From the NCBI GenBank assembly GCA_014323545.1, contig CP058647.1, positions 1,280,001 through 1,344,000 of the forward strand: a stretch of 64,000 bases of DNA, in the 5' to 3' direction. Positions 25,762-35,597 of the stretch are shown piece by piece. The DNA is from Hyphobacterium sp. CCMP332. GTDB lineage: Bacteria; Bacteroidota; Bacteroidia; Cytophagales; CCMP332. Both the position numbers and the translations under genes were made by a program. Under the pieces are notes generated by a model. The model was given only the letters and a program-made list of their open reading frames with translations, had not been told where the DNA came from and did not search any database. The first letter of the stretch is position 1, and every line of letters starts with the position of its first letter.

Positions 25762-27615
25762 ATGAAGAGAATTATTACAGTTTTTTCAATGTTGGCCTTT
25801 TTAACATTGAGCGTGCAAGCTCAGTTGACTAGAACCAATCCCGGAATTTTCAAACAAGCTGTTCCCGTTACTGAACAATTTAAAAATGGATATGAAAGGA
25901 TTGATATTCCTAAAGGTTCATATTTAAAAACTCCGGCATCCGTTCCTTCTTATGGGGATACTGTTGGTTATACATGGTACGACTATCAGTCAAATGCAGG
26001 TATGCAAAACAGAATCTATGAAGATGCCAGTGGTAATATTCAGGTAATCTGGACAAAAGCAGTTGATACTATACGTGACCCGGGCAACGCATTACGAGGA
26101 ATTGGATACAATTATTACGATGCGGGTACACAAACCTGGATTCCCGGTGATTCAAATAATGCAGCTTATGGATTAGCTGACAAAAGAGTTGGTTGGCCCT
26201 CAATAGCAAATACTGATGGTACAGATGAGTACATCTTTGCACATACAAACAGACTGTATACATCTACCAAAGGTGCTTCAGCTGTTAATACAGTGGATTT
26301 AACCGGAGTATTGAATGATGGAACTTTATTTTATCATTCTGTTGGTCAGGGCAATTCAATTTATGTTGCTTATGACAATGGCAATCTATTTTCTTTTGCT
26401 CGATCTGATGATGGTGGTTCTACATGGGCGATATCTGATTTTTCTATTGATACCGCAACCGGTACTTTCCTAAGACCAATCGCGACTGATGGTTGGGATC
26501 TGGATGTAAAAGGAGATACAATTGCCATCGTAACCGGAGGTCATGCCGCATTTACCGGAGTTGATCCAAATGATGTTGTATTATTCTTATCTGCTGACAG
26601 AGGTGCTACCTGGTCATCACAAACTATTCACGTTTTTGATACAGTTAATGCTGAGTTGGATACTGCTTCAGGTGGTTATATTGTTGAAACTCCACATGCC
26701 GACGTAAGAGTACTGATCGGTGCCGATGGAAGAATTCACCTAGGTGGCTCTGTTATGGCCACATTGACTGACCCAGGTGCGTTTACTTCGAGCTCTTGGT
26801 TCCCATTAGCAAGAGGTATCTGGTACTGGAATTCAGATATGCCTGCTGGTTTTGATATCAATGATCCTGCAGATTACAGCACTTATGTACTGGTTGATTC
26901 AATTCCTGATATGACAACAATGGGATCTTATCCTACTGCATCTGCAGATCAGGGTAATTATGTGACAGGTTCATTCAGTCACCCAAGCTTTAGCGAAGAT
27001 GCAATGGGCAATCTTTTTGTAGTATTCTCCGGAATTTGTGCAGGATCGGATAACAATCCATTTGACAATAGATTTAGAAGAGATCTTTATGCCATGAAAT
27101 CAGGTGATGGTGGAATGAATTGGTCTTCTGCTGCCAATGTTGCTAGTTTATTGTTCGCCAATGATGTAACAGATGGCACTGTTGGAGAAGAAGCTTATCC
27201 GGTTACTCCAAAAAGAGTACAAGGGGATATCAAAATCTTATTCCAGCACGATTCTTGGGCAGGACCTACTTTGACTGATGATCAGCCTATTCTTGAACAA
27301 AATAAAATGGCTGTATTAAGTCTTGACCCTGCATTGATTAGTGGAATAGAAGAAGAAATTTCCAAGGAAAGTCTTAATATTTATCCTAATCCTGCAAGCG
27401 GGACTGCTACCGTTTCATTTGAATCAAATGTAAAAGGCAATACAAATGTTGTTGTTTCAAACATGATTGGCCAAACTGTTAAAATAGTTAAGGCTGAAAT
27501 CGTAAAAGGAAGCAATACAGTTGTTCTCAACCTTTCAGATGTAAACGAAGGTATTTATCTTGTTACACTTGGAACTGGATCTAACAAAATCACTCAAAAA
27601 TTGGTTATCGAGTAA
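25762..27615 (+). CDS. T9SS cargo protein with Asp-box motifs (paralog 1 of 3)
   Basis: A 617-residue secreted protein: signal peptide to about residue 21 (VQAQ end), then a repeated-blade region with Asp-box-like motifs (S-x-D-x-G-x-T-W) at about 214 (SDDGGSTWAI), 277 (SADRGATWSS) and 446 (KSGDGGMNWS), typical of BNR/sialidase-type propellers. The T9SS type A sorting domain starts near residue 536 (L-N-I-Y-P-N-P-A-S-G) and ends ITQKLVIE. It is full-length similar to the two next genes. A propeller of unknown ligand is likely; sialidase catalytic residues are not evident. Confidence 0.82.
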   Translation: MKRIITVFSMLAFLTLSVQAQLTRTNPGIFKQAVPVTEQFKNGYERIDIPKGSYLKTPASVPSYGDTVGYTWYDYQSNAGMQNRIYEDASGNIQVIWTKAVDTIRDPGNALRGIGYNYYDAGTQTWIPGDSNNAAYGLADKRVGWPSIANTDGTDEYIFAHTNRLYTSTKGASAVNTVDLTGVLNDGTLFYHSVGQGNSIYVAYDNGNLFSFARSDDGGSTWAISDFSIDTATGTFLRPIATDGWDLDVKGDTIAIVTGGHAAFTGVDPNDVVLFLSADRGATWSSQTIHVFDTVNAELDTASGGYIVETPHADVRVLIGADGRIHLGGSVMATLTDPGAFTSSSWFPLARGIWYWNSDMPAGFDINDPADYSTYVLVDSIPDMTTMGSYPTASADQGNYVTGSFSHPSFSEDAMGNLFVVFSGICAGSDNNPFDNRFRRDLYAMKSGDGGMNWSSAANVASLLFANDVTDGTVGEEAYPVTPKRVQGDIKILFQHDSWAGPTLTDDQPILEQNKMAVLSLDPALISGIEEEISKESLNIYPNPASGTATVSFESNVKGNTNVVVSNMIGQTVKIVKAEIVKGSNTVVLNLSDVNEGIYLVTLGTGSNKITQKLVIE

Positions 27616-27637
27616 TCTCAACTAATTATTGAAAATC

Positions 27638-27705
27638 AACCCTGATTTAGATTCTCGGTATTCTCGAATTATTCGGGATCGGGAGAAGAATCAGGGTTTT
27701 TTTAT
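27638..27705 (+). terminator. Terminator after T9SS paralog 1
   Basis: AACCCTGATT (27638-27647) pairs with AATCAGGGTT (27689-27698), followed by seven T. The 41-base interior can fold further. Confidence 0.85.
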
Positions 27706-27772
27706 GGAATTGTGTATAATTTTTTGCAACAAAATTTATATATTGAGGCCTGAAATCAACCAAAAATCGATT

Positions 27773-29626
27773 ATGAGAAAAATTACTACTTTATTGACAT
27801 TAATGTTATTTGTTAGTTTAGGCGTTTTCGCCCAGCAAACAAGAACAAATCCTGAGCTTTTCAAAGAAGCGGTACCGGCTACAATGTCGCCTGCAACAGG
27901 TTATGAATTTTTAGATCTTTCTAAAATTTCTGTTATGAAAAGCAATGCTGCAATTCCTTCCTATGGTGATACCGTTGGTTATACCTGGTATGACTTGCAA
28001 ACTAACCAGGGAATGCAAAACAGAATTTATCAGGATGCTTCTGGTAACATCCAGGTTATTTGGACCAAAGCTCTTGATACTATAAGAGATCCAGCCAATG
28101 CAAACCGAGGTGTTGGTTATAATTATTATGATGCAGGTACTCAGTCATGGATACCAGGGGATTCAAATAATACAAATTTTGGATTAGCAGATAAAAGAGT
28201 TGGATGGCCTTCAATAGCTAATGCTGATGGAACAAATGAGCATATTTTTACTCATACCAACAGACTACTTAACTCTACCAAAGGTGCTTCGGCAGTTACA
28301 GCTGTAGACTTATCCGCTGATTTAACAGCAGGTCCGCTTTTCTATCATTCTTATGGTGAAGGTGCATCCGCTTATGTATTATATGATAATGGCGTATCAT
28401 TGGCATTCGCAAGAACCGATGATGGTGGAGCCACATGGCCAATCGCTGATGTAATCATAGATTCAGTTTATGGAACTCCTTTGAGAGGTACAATTGTACC
28501 TGATGGCTATGACATTCATGCAAAGGGTGACTCTGTTGCTATTGTAACAGGTGGTTATACAGGATACGGTGGCGTTACACCAAATGATCTTGTTCTTTAT
28601 CTATCTACTGATAGAGGAGCAACGTTCTCTGTGACTACTGTAGCTGTGTTTGATACGATCAATGCTGAATTAGATACGGCTTCTGGAGGATATGTTGTTG
28701 AGTGTCCTCAGGGAGATATGAGAGTTACAATAGGTGAGGATTCAAGAATTCACATTACTGGTGGAGTAGTTGCTGGTTTAACCAATCCAGGTGATTTAAC
28801 CACTGCTGGATATTTCCCAACTGCGAGAGGCATTTACTACTGGAATTCTGATATGCCTGCCGGATTTGATTTAAATGATCCTGCTGACTACGCAGCTCAT
28901 GTATTAGTTGACTCTATTCCTGATATGACTACAATGGGTTCTTATCCAACTGCAAGTGCGGATTTCGGTACCTATGTAACTGGTATGTTTGCTCACCCGA
29001 CTGTTAGTGAAGATGCTGCCGGTAACTTATATATAGCATTTGATGGAATTTGTGCTGGTTCAGACAATAATCCATTTGACGCTCAATATAGAAGAGATAT
29101 ATATGTTGCTAAATCCGGTGACGGTGGTGCCAACTGGTCGACATTCAAAAACGTAGCAAGTCTGTTATTTGCGAACGATGTAACAGATGGTACTGTAGGT
29201 GAAGAAGCATTTTGTGTAACTCCTAAAAGGGTACAGAACGATCTTTTGATCTTCTTCCAACATGACAATTATGCTGGAACTTCACTTCAGGGCGCTCTTG
29301 TACTTGAACAAAATAAAATGACTGTTTTAAGATTAGACCCGGCTTTAATCTCTGGTATAGATGAGGAAATCGCCAAAGAAAGCCTGAATATTTATCCTAA
29401 TCCGGCCAATGCCCATGCTACTGTTTCTTTTGAATCAAAAGTTAATGGCAATACAACAATATTTGTTTCAAATATGATTGGCCAAACAGTTAAGTCTGTT
29501 GAAGTTGATATTGTAAAAGGTTCTAATGCACATGTATTGAATATTTCTGACTTGAACGAGGGTATTTACCTTGTAACAGTTGGAACAGGTGCAAATAAAA
29601 TCACTCAAAAACTAGTGATAGACTAA
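27773..29626 (+). CDS. T9SS cargo protein with Asp-box motifs (paralog 2 of 3)
   Basis: A 617-residue protein from the ATG at 27773, which starts a clear signal peptide (MRKITTLLTLMLFVSLGVFA); the longer upstream frame runs through the preceding terminator and is rejected. Asp-box motifs TDDGGATWPI, STDRGATFSV and KSGDGGANWS are in the same places as in paralog 1, as are the shared blocks CAGSDNNPFD and DVTDGTVGEEA. It ends in the T9SS domain (LNIYPNPANAH...ITQKLVID). Function unknown beyond secretion. Confidence 0.82.
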   Translation: MRKITTLLTLMLFVSLGVFAQQTRTNPELFKEAVPATMSPATGYEFLDLSKISVMKSNAAIPSYGDTVGYTWYDLQTNQGMQNRIYQDASGNIQVIWTKALDTIRDPANANRGVGYNYYDAGTQSWIPGDSNNTNFGLADKRVGWPSIANADGTNEHIFTHTNRLLNSTKGASAVTAVDLSADLTAGPLFYHSYGEGASAYVLYDNGVSLAFARTDDGGATWPIADVIIDSVYGTPLRGTIVPDGYDIHAKGDSVAIVTGGYTGYGGVTPNDLVLYLSTDRGATFSVTTVAVFDTINAELDTASGGYVVECPQGDMRVTIGEDSRIHITGGVVAGLTNPGDLTTAGYFPTARGIYYWNSDMPAGFDLNDPADYAAHVLVDSIPDMTTMGSYPTASADFGTYVTGMFAHPTVSEDAAGNLYIAFDGICAGSDNNPFDAQYRRDIYVAKSGDGGANWSTFKNVASLLFANDVTDGTVGEEAFCVTPKRVQNDLLIFFQHDNYAGTSLQGALVLEQNKMTVLRLDPALISGIDEEIAKESLNIYPNPANAHATVSFESKVNGNTTIFVSNMIGQTVKSVEVDIVKGSNAHVLNISDLNEGIYLVTVGTGANKITQKLVID

Positions 29627-29646
29627 TTCTTAGTCAGGTTTAAAAT

Positions 29647-29694
29647 AAACCCTGATAACTTGGCATTTGATGTTGAGGGATCAGGGTTTTTTTA
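29647..29694 (+). terminator. Terminator after T9SS paralog 2
   Basis: AAACCCTGAT (29647-29656) pairs with ATCAGGGTTT (29680-29689), followed by a T run. Confidence 0.85.
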
Positions 29695-29760
29695 TGCCAT
29701 TTATTAAAATATTGATTTAAATAATTAATTTTAATAATCATTGGAATTAAAATTATAACT

Positions 29761-31623
29761 ATGAAAAAATTATTTACTTTTTTGACTTTGGTTTTGTTTG
29801 TCAATTTGTGCGTTTTTGCGCAATTAACGAGAACAAATCCTTCAATTTTTAAGAACGCTGTTCCAAAAACAGATAAAATTAAAACAGGAAATGAAGTACT
29901 ACCCATAGCAAAAGGCTCCTATTTAAAAAGTGCTGCTATTCCCAGTTACGGTGATACGGTTGGTTATACCTGGTATGATTATCAGACCAACGGTGGTATG
30001 CAACAGAGAATTTATCAGGATGATGCCGGAAACATCCAGGTGGTTTGGACAAAGGCAGTAGATACTATTAGAGACCCTGGTAATGCTTTACGAGGAATTG
30101 GATATAACTATTACGATGCCGGTGCACAGGCATGGGTACCAGGTGACTCCAATAATACCGGCTATGGTTTGGCTGAAAAAAGAGTAGGTTGGCCTTCAAT
30201 AGCTCCAATTGCAGGAACCGGTGAGGCCATTTTTGCGCACACAGATAGATTGTATACTTCTACCAAAGGAGCTTCGGATTATACTCCAAGTGATCTTGGA
30301 GGAGGTAATTTACACGTTAGAACGGGAGTGACCTTTTATCATTCTACTGCTGAAGGAAATACGATTTACACAACCTATTCAAATGGTAGTACAATGTATT
30401 TCGGCAGATCAGATGATGCCGGAGCCACCTGGAGTGTTAAGGATTTTGCTTTTGATTCGGTTTCCGGATGTCCACTAAGAGAAACAACTGAAGATGCTGT
30501 TGATCTGGATGCCAAAGGAGACACGCTCCTAATAGTGGCAGGTGGTAATGCTTCCTTCACAGGTACTGACCCTAACAACGTCAACATGTATTTATCAACC
30601 GATAGAGGAAATACCTTTACTTGTACTACAATTCATATTTTTGATACTGTAAATGCAGCATTGGATTCAGCTTCAGGCGGTTATCAGGTTTTAACTCCTC
30701 ATGCTGATGTAAGAGGATTAATTGGCAATGATGGTACGATTCACTGTACGGGTGGAATTACCGCAGTATTAACTGATCCGGGAAGTCTTAGCGCCAGTTC
30801 ATGGTATCCTGCTACCAGAGGTCTTTGGTATTGGAATTCAACTATGCCGGTAGGATTTGATGTGAATGACACAGCTGATTACTCTGCTTATGTATTGTTC
30901 GATTCTGTACCGGACATGACAACAATGGGAGTTTATCCGACTGTTTCTGATGATTTTGGAAGCTATACGACTGGAATGTTTAGCCATCCGGGCATCTTTA
31001 CAGATGGCAATGGCAATCTTGGAATTATCTATTCCGGAGTTTGTGCAGGTTCAGATAACAATCCGTTTGACAACAGATACAGAAGAGATTTATACTATCT
31101 TCAATCCAAAAACAATGGTATGAGTTGGTCAGATCCTGTAAATGTTGGCTCAGCATTATTTGCCAATGATGTAACTGATGGTACAGTAGGAGAAGAAGCT
31201 TATCCTGCAACCATTAAAAGAGTAACAGATGGTAATGTTTATTGTCTGTTCCAGCATGATAATTACGCAGGTCCGTTCTTGAATGATCCTTTCCCTGTAA
31301 CATCTGAGAATAAATTGACGGTTCTTACTATGCCTTTCCCATTCGTTACAGGATTGGAAGATCAAATAGAGAAAGCATCTTTTGCACTTTATCCGAACCC
31401 GGCTCAGGGCAATGTGACCTTGGCATTTAGTTCTGATGCCTCCGGTGAAATTCAGATCAATATTGCCAATATGATCGGACAGTCCATGAAACTTATTTCT
31501 AAGGAAATTCGAAATGGTGAAAATGCTTTCCAATTGGATATTAGCGATCTAAGCAAAGGTATTTACCTTGTTACACTTGGATCCGGTGAGAATAAGATTA
31601 CTCAAAAACTTATAATCGAGTAA
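29761..31623 (+). CDS. T9SS cargo protein with Asp-box motifs (paralog 3 of 3)
   Basis: A 620-residue protein with signal peptide MKKLFTFLTLVLFVNLCVFA and the same architecture as the two upstream paralogs. Asp-box positions read SDDAGATWSV and STDRGNTFTC; the third has degenerated to SKNNGMSWSD. The sorting domain (FALYPNPAQG...ITQKLIIE) is the most divergent of the three. Its own terminator follows, so the three genes look like separately ended transcripts born by tandem duplication. Confidence 0.82.
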   Translation: MKKLFTFLTLVLFVNLCVFAQLTRTNPSIFKNAVPKTDKIKTGNEVLPIAKGSYLKSAAIPSYGDTVGYTWYDYQTNGGMQQRIYQDDAGNIQVVWTKAVDTIRDPGNALRGIGYNYYDAGAQAWVPGDSNNTGYGLAEKRVGWPSIAPIAGTGEAIFAHTDRLYTSTKGASDYTPSDLGGGNLHVRTGVTFYHSTAEGNTIYTTYSNGSTMYFGRSDDAGATWSVKDFAFDSVSGCPLRETTEDAVDLDAKGDTLLIVAGGNASFTGTDPNNVNMYLSTDRGNTFTCTTIHIFDTVNAALDSASGGYQVLTPHADVRGLIGNDGTIHCTGGITAVLTDPGSLSASSWYPATRGLWYWNSTMPVGFDVNDTADYSAYVLFDSVPDMTTMGVYPTVSDDFGSYTTGMFSHPGIFTDGNGNLGIIYSGVCAGSDNNPFDNRYRRDLYYLQSKNNGMSWSDPVNVGSALFANDVTDGTVGEEAYPATIKRVTDGNVYCLFQHDNYAGPFLNDPFPVTSENKLTVLTMPFPFVTGLEDQIEKASFALYPNPAQGNVTLAFSSDASGEIQINIANMIGQSMKLISKEIRNGENAFQLDISDLSKGIYLVTLGSGENKITQKLIIE

Positions 31624-31646
31624 TAGATTTTTCTATTGATTTATTT

Positions 31647-31697
31647 AAAACCCCGAACCCCGGCAATAAATGCGGGGTCTGTCGGGGTTTTTTTATG
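31647..31697 (+). terminator. Terminator after T9SS paralog 3
   Basis: AAAACCCCGA (31647-31656) pairs with TCGGGGTTTT (31682-31691); a second hairpin (ACCCCG 31657-31662, CGGGGT 31673-31678) is nested inside. It may also stop the converging bshC transcript. Confidence 0.85.
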
Positions 31698-33261
31698 CTT
31701 TAAAAATAGTATGTGTAAAATTGAAAGGGTTTCTAAAATTCTGCTTTAGCTCAGAAATAAAACTTTCATTCTCGGCCAGATATTCAAAAACGTTGTCAAA
31801 ACGCTCTTGAAAACTGCCTCCCGGGAAAAGCTCATCTTTTGCAAAGTAGAATCGATTTCTTAGTATCTCCTGATTTCTTATTTCAGCGCTTTCCATTTTT
31901 GTGCGAATTTTTTTCAATTCCTTCAGCACTTTCATTTTTCTACCCTCTACACTCGGACCCAATGTTTTATCTTTCTTTTCGGCTTCCTCTTTAATGGTGT
32001 GAAATAGTTTTTCAATCTCTTTGGTCCAGTTTTCGTGTTTATCACCATCCAGAAGATCGTTCTTTATTAAAAGTTTTTTCAGCACCACGCGTTCTTCTTC
32101 AAAAAGCGTTTTCAGATGATCCAGCCCAATTTCTTTTAGTTTTTTCAAAGCTTTCTCACTGACTAAGCTCGCTGAATATCTGGGAACAAGCAAAGGAAAA
32201 TTTATATTCAAAGATTCAAAGGTACTTTTCAATTGAAGCCAATACGACAATTCAGAAGGTCCCCCGACATAAGCCAGGTTTGGTAATATGTATTCCTGGT
32301 ACAGAGGCCTGCTTATTACATTGGGTGATATTTTTTCAGGTTCATTTTTAATTAAATCGCCAATAATGATTTTTTGTACTTCAGTATTGCTGTCGTAGTA
32401 AAATTCATCGCCATTAATTTCAATTCTTTCTCTTAGTCCATCTGCCAAATAGAAATAATTGATTTTCCTTGGATTAACCGGTGTAGTGTAATCCAATTTC
32501 TTGAGCGCTTTTGTACTTCGGTCCGTATTTACAAAACTACTTTTCGAGTCCGTATCATTTTTAATTATATCACCGAATGACGCTTTTAATTCTTTCGAGT
32601 CTGCATCCAATACCACAAGGCCATACTCAGCAAATAGATGATTCACCAGTTTTAAATGTGCTTCGGCTAAGGAAGAACTTCCTGAGTAAAAAGATTTATA
32701 AACTTCAGGAACAGGCAGCGTTTTTAAAAAGTCTTGAATTTTATCCAGTGAAAATCTACCTACCGCGCCCTTTTGATCCGATTCCCATCTGTATTTCTTC
32801 CCATCAAAATTGAAATACTGTATTTCCTCAAAATCGTGATCTTCAGATGCCATCCAGTATAAGGGTACAAAAGTCTTATCGGGAAACTCTTTTTTTAATG
32901 TTTCCGCCAAATTGATTACGGTGAGAATTTTATAAATAAAATAAAGCGGCCCGGTAAATAAATTTAACTGATGACCCGTAGTCAGGGTAAAAGTATCCGG
33001 TGATGATAATTTTTCAATATTCTCTTTGACGTTTTCATGAATTTCAATGCCATCGTATTGATTGAAAAAGTGGTTTTTAAGGATTTCCCTTTTCCCTGAA
33101 TCGAAAGATGATCTTTCTTCTATAAGTTGTTGAAATCCTTTTAAATCCGGATAGTATTTATAGAAATAATTTAATTCTTCCTTTTTATCGACATAGTCCA
33201 GAAATAGTGCGGGAAACTGATTGGTATCTCTGTACGATATAGATTCTAAAAGTTTTAACAT
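31693..33261 (-). CDS. bshC: Bacillithiol biosynthesis cysteine-adding enzyme
   Basis: A 522-residue cytoplasmic enzyme. The block T-T-G-H-Q-L-N-L-F-T-G-P-L-Y-F-I-Y-K followed by F-V-P-L-Y-W-M-A-S-E-D-H-D-F-E-E-I is diagnostic of BshC, and a long C-terminal coiled coil is present (residues about 385-470). BshC joins cysteine to glucosaminyl-malate in the last step of bacillithiol synthesis. bshA and bshB are not in the window. It overlaps rimO by 7 bases. Confidence 0.95.
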   Translation of the reverse strand: MLKLLESISYRDTNQFPALFLDYVDKKEELNYFYKYYPDLKGFQQLIEERSSFDSGKREILKNHFFNQYDGIEIHENVKENIEKLSSPDTFTLTTGHQLNLFTGPLYFIYKILTVINLAETLKKEFPDKTFVPLYWMASEDHDFEEIQYFNFDGKKYRWESDQKGAVGRFSLDKIQDFLKTLPVPEVYKSFYSGSSSLAEAHLKLVNHLFAEYGLVVLDADSKELKASFGDIIKNDTDSKSSFVNTDRSTKALKKLDYTTPVNPRKINYFYLADGLRERIEINGDEFYYDSNTEVQKIIIGDLIKNEPEKISPNVISRPLYQEYILPNLAYVGGPSELSYWLQLKSTFESLNINFPLLVPRYSASLVSEKALKKLKEIGLDHLKTLFEEERVVLKKLLIKNDLLDGDKHENWTKEIEKLFHTIKEEAEKKDKTLGPSVEGRKMKVLKELKKIRTKMESAEIRNQEILRNRFYFAKDELFPGGSFQERFDNVFEYLAENESFISELKQNFRNPFNFTHTIFKA

Positions 33262-34574
33262 GCTTTTACAGCCTTGCCATAAAGATCAAATGATTCAGAG
33301 GCTTCTATTTTAACTTCATAAAAATGGCCGGTCTTTAAATAGGAATCCTGTGCTGAAATTAAAACTTCATTATCTACTTCAGGTGAATCCGCTTCTGTTC
33401 TTCCTATAAAATATTCGCCTTCCTTTCGGTCAATTATCGTTTTAAATGTCTTTCCGACTTTCTTTTTATTTAATTCTGCAGAGATGCCCTCCTGCAATTC
33501 CATTATTTCCGAAAGTCGTTCTTCTTTAAGGTCTTCGGGCACATCATCAATCATGTGATCGCCCGCATGTGTATCTTCTTCATGCGAGTAGGTAAATACT
33601 CCCAGTCTGTCAAATTTGTGTTTTTCAACAAATTCAAGCATTTCCTGATGATCTGCCTCGGTTTCACCGGGGTGACCTGAAATTAAAGTGGTTCTCAAGG
33701 CCAGGTCGGGAATAGTATCTCTGAATTTTTTTATCAGATCATCGGTTTTTTTGGCGGTTATCCCTCGCCTCATAATTTTGAGCATATTGTCCGAAGCGTG
33801 TTGAAGTGGAATATCCAGGTAATTGCAAATGTTTTTGTGTTTGGCAATGGTTTCTAATACATCTTCAGGAAAACCGCTCGGAAAAGCATAATGCAACCGA
33901 ATCCATTCCAGGTCTTCTACATCTGCAAGTTTCTCAAGTAATTCGGCCAAATTTCTTTTTTTATACAAGTCCAAACCGTAATAGGTCGAGTCCTGTGCGA
34001 TGAGAAGCAATTCTCTTGCCCCGTTTTTTATCAGATTTTTGGCCTGTAAAACCAAATCTTCAATTGGCACGGACCGGTGCTTACCCCGCATTAATGGGAT
34101 GGCACAAAAAGAACAGGGTCGGTCACAACCTTCGGAAATTTTTAAATGGGCATAGTGTCCTGCTGTACTCGTCAAACGCTCACCAATTAGCTCGTGTTTA
34201 TAATCCGCATTAAATCGATTGAGGAGTAATGGCAATTCCATAGTACCAAAAAAAGCATCGACTTCGGGGATTTCTTTTTCGAGGTCATCCCTGTAACGTT
34301 GAGATAAACAACCTGTCACAAACACTTTAGATACCTCACCCTGTGCTTTGGCATCCGCATATCTCAAAATTGTGTCTACCGATTCCTGTTTGGCGTTGTC
34401 AATAAATCCACAAGTATTGATTATTACAATCTCCGAATCATCCTCTTTTGATTCATGATGGGCATCAATGCCATTACCCCGCAATTGGGTAAGAATATTT
34501 TCCGAATCAACCAGGTTTTTACTACAACCTAATGTGATGATATTGACCTTGTTATTTTTAAGTTTTGTTTTCAA
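33255..34574 (-). CDS. rimO: Ribosomal protein S12 methylthiotransferase
   Basis: A 439-residue radical SAM enzyme. The N-terminal UPF0004 cluster cysteines are in L-G-C-S-K-N, N-T-C-G-F-I and T-G-C-L-S; the SAM cluster is C-D-R-P-C-S-F-C; a TRAM domain closes the protein. RimO adds a methylthio group to Asp89 of uS12. The start is TTG at 34574, preceded directly by an in-frame stop, and no alternative ATG precedes VNIITLGCSKN. Confidence 0.96.
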   Translation of the reverse strand: MKTKLKNNKVNIITLGCSKNLVDSENILTQLRGNGIDAHHESKEDDSEIVIINTCGFIDNAKQESVDTILRYADAKAQGEVSKVFVTGCLSQRYRDDLEKEIPEVDAFFGTMELPLLLNRFNADYKHELIGERLTSTAGHYAHLKISEGCDRPCSFCAIPLMRGKHRSVPIEDLVLQAKNLIKNGARELLLIAQDSTYYGLDLYKKRNLAELLEKLADVEDLEWIRLHYAFPSGFPEDVLETIAKHKNICNYLDIPLQHASDNMLKIMRRGITAKKTDDLIKKFRDTIPDLALRTTLISGHPGETEADHQEMLEFVEKHKFDRLGVFTYSHEEDTHAGDHMIDDVPEDLKEERLSEIMELQEGISAELNKKKVGKTFKTIIDRKEGEYFIGRTEADSPEVDNEVLISAQDSYLKTGHFYEVKIEASESFDLYGKAVKAC

Positions 34575-34584
34575 TTATTTCGCA

Positions 34585-35535
34585 TTAACCCAAAAGTGAG
34601 TCGACATATTCAGAAGCATTGAATACCTGCAAATCTTCAACACCCTCTCCCACTCCGATATATCTCAAAGGAATCTGCATCTGGTCTGCAATGCCAAGTA
34701 CCACGCCACCTTTGGCCGTACCGTCGAGCTTTGTAATTGCGATTCCGGTCACCTGGGTGGCTTTTGTAAATTCCTGAGCCTGATTTAAGGCATTCTGGCC
34801 CGTGCTGCCATCCAATACCAAAAGGACTTCCTGTGGCGCTTCCGGAATGAATTTCTGAATTACTCTTTTGATTTTGGACAATTCATTCATCAGGTTGACT
34901 TTATTATGAAGCCTTCCCGCCGTGTCGATCAAGACAATGTCGGCCTTTTCATCAACTGCTCTTTTTACGGTATCAAAAGCAACAGAGGCAGGATCTTTGC
35001 CCATTCCATGTGATATCACCGGCACATCAATACGACTTCCCCACATTTCTATTTGTTCCACTGCCGCCGCTCTGAAAGTATCCGCAGCACCAATTACCAC
35101 CTTTTTTCCTTCGCTTTTTAGCTGACTGGCCAGTTTTCCGATAGTTGTCGTTTTGCCAACACCATTAACCCCTACAATCAACATCACAAAAGGAATTTTC
35201 CGTTCGGGATTTGCATAAAAATCAGGATTTGATTTTACGCCAAGATCAAAAAGCCCTGAAATTTCTTCCTTTAAAATGGAATTGAGCTCATCCATATTCA
35301 TGAACTTATCTCTGGCTACCCGCTCCTCCAGTCGCTCAATGATTTTAACCGTAGTGGCGACACCAACATCAGCGCTAATCAATATTTCTTCAAGATTATC
35401 CAGAAAATCCTCGTCGACTTTTGATTTACCGGCAACTGCACGGCTGAGTTTACCGACAATTGATTCTTTGGACTTTTCCAGTCCCTTATCAAGTTTATCC
35501 TTTTTGTCTTTGGAAAAAAATCCGAAAATTCCCAT
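34585..35535 (-). CDS. ftsY: Signal recognition particle receptor FtsY
   Basis: A 316-residue SRP GTPase: N domain, then G1 G-V-N-G-V-G-K-T-T-T, G3 D-T-A-G-R-L-H-N-K, G4 T-K-L-D-G-T-A-K-G-G. The acidic A domain of E. coli is absent and replaced by a short basic-amphipathic start (MGIFGFFSKDKKDK), as in most bacteria outside the Proteobacteria. It receives ribosome-SRP complexes at the membrane. A terminator hairpin lies 16 bases before its ATG. Confidence 0.96.
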   Translation of the reverse strand: MGIFGFFSKDKKDKLDKGLEKSKESIVGKLSRAVAGKSKVDEDFLDNLEEILISADVGVATTVKIIERLEERVARDKFMNMDELNSILKEEISGLFDLGVKSNPDFYANPERKIPFVMLIVGVNGVGKTTTIGKLASQLKSEGKKVVIGAADTFRAAAVEQIEMWGSRIDVPVISHGMGKDPASVAFDTVKRAVDEKADIVLIDTAGRLHNKVNLMNELSKIKRVIQKFIPEAPQEVLLVLDGSTGQNALNQAQEFTKATQVTGIAITKLDGTAKGGVVLGIADQMQIPLRYIGVGEGVEDLQVFNASEYVDSLLG

Positions 35536-35544
35536 ATCGCTTTA

Positions 35545-35576
35545 AACAAAAAAAGTCCCTAAAAGATAGGGACTTT
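35545..35576 (-). terminator. Terminator or attenuator between DUF4295 gene and ftsY
   Basis: On the minus strand AAAGTCCCTA (35576-35567) pairs with TAGGGACTTT (35561-35552), followed by a T run. It ends the rpmB-rpmG-DUF4295 transcript just ahead of ftsY. Confidence 0.8.
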
Positions 35577-35597
35577 CAAATTATTGTAAAACCTTAT

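Noticed and set aside
27629-27772. Longer N-terminus for the second T9SS paralog
   Set aside because: It would translate through the preceding terminator and put unrelated sequence in front of a good signal peptide.
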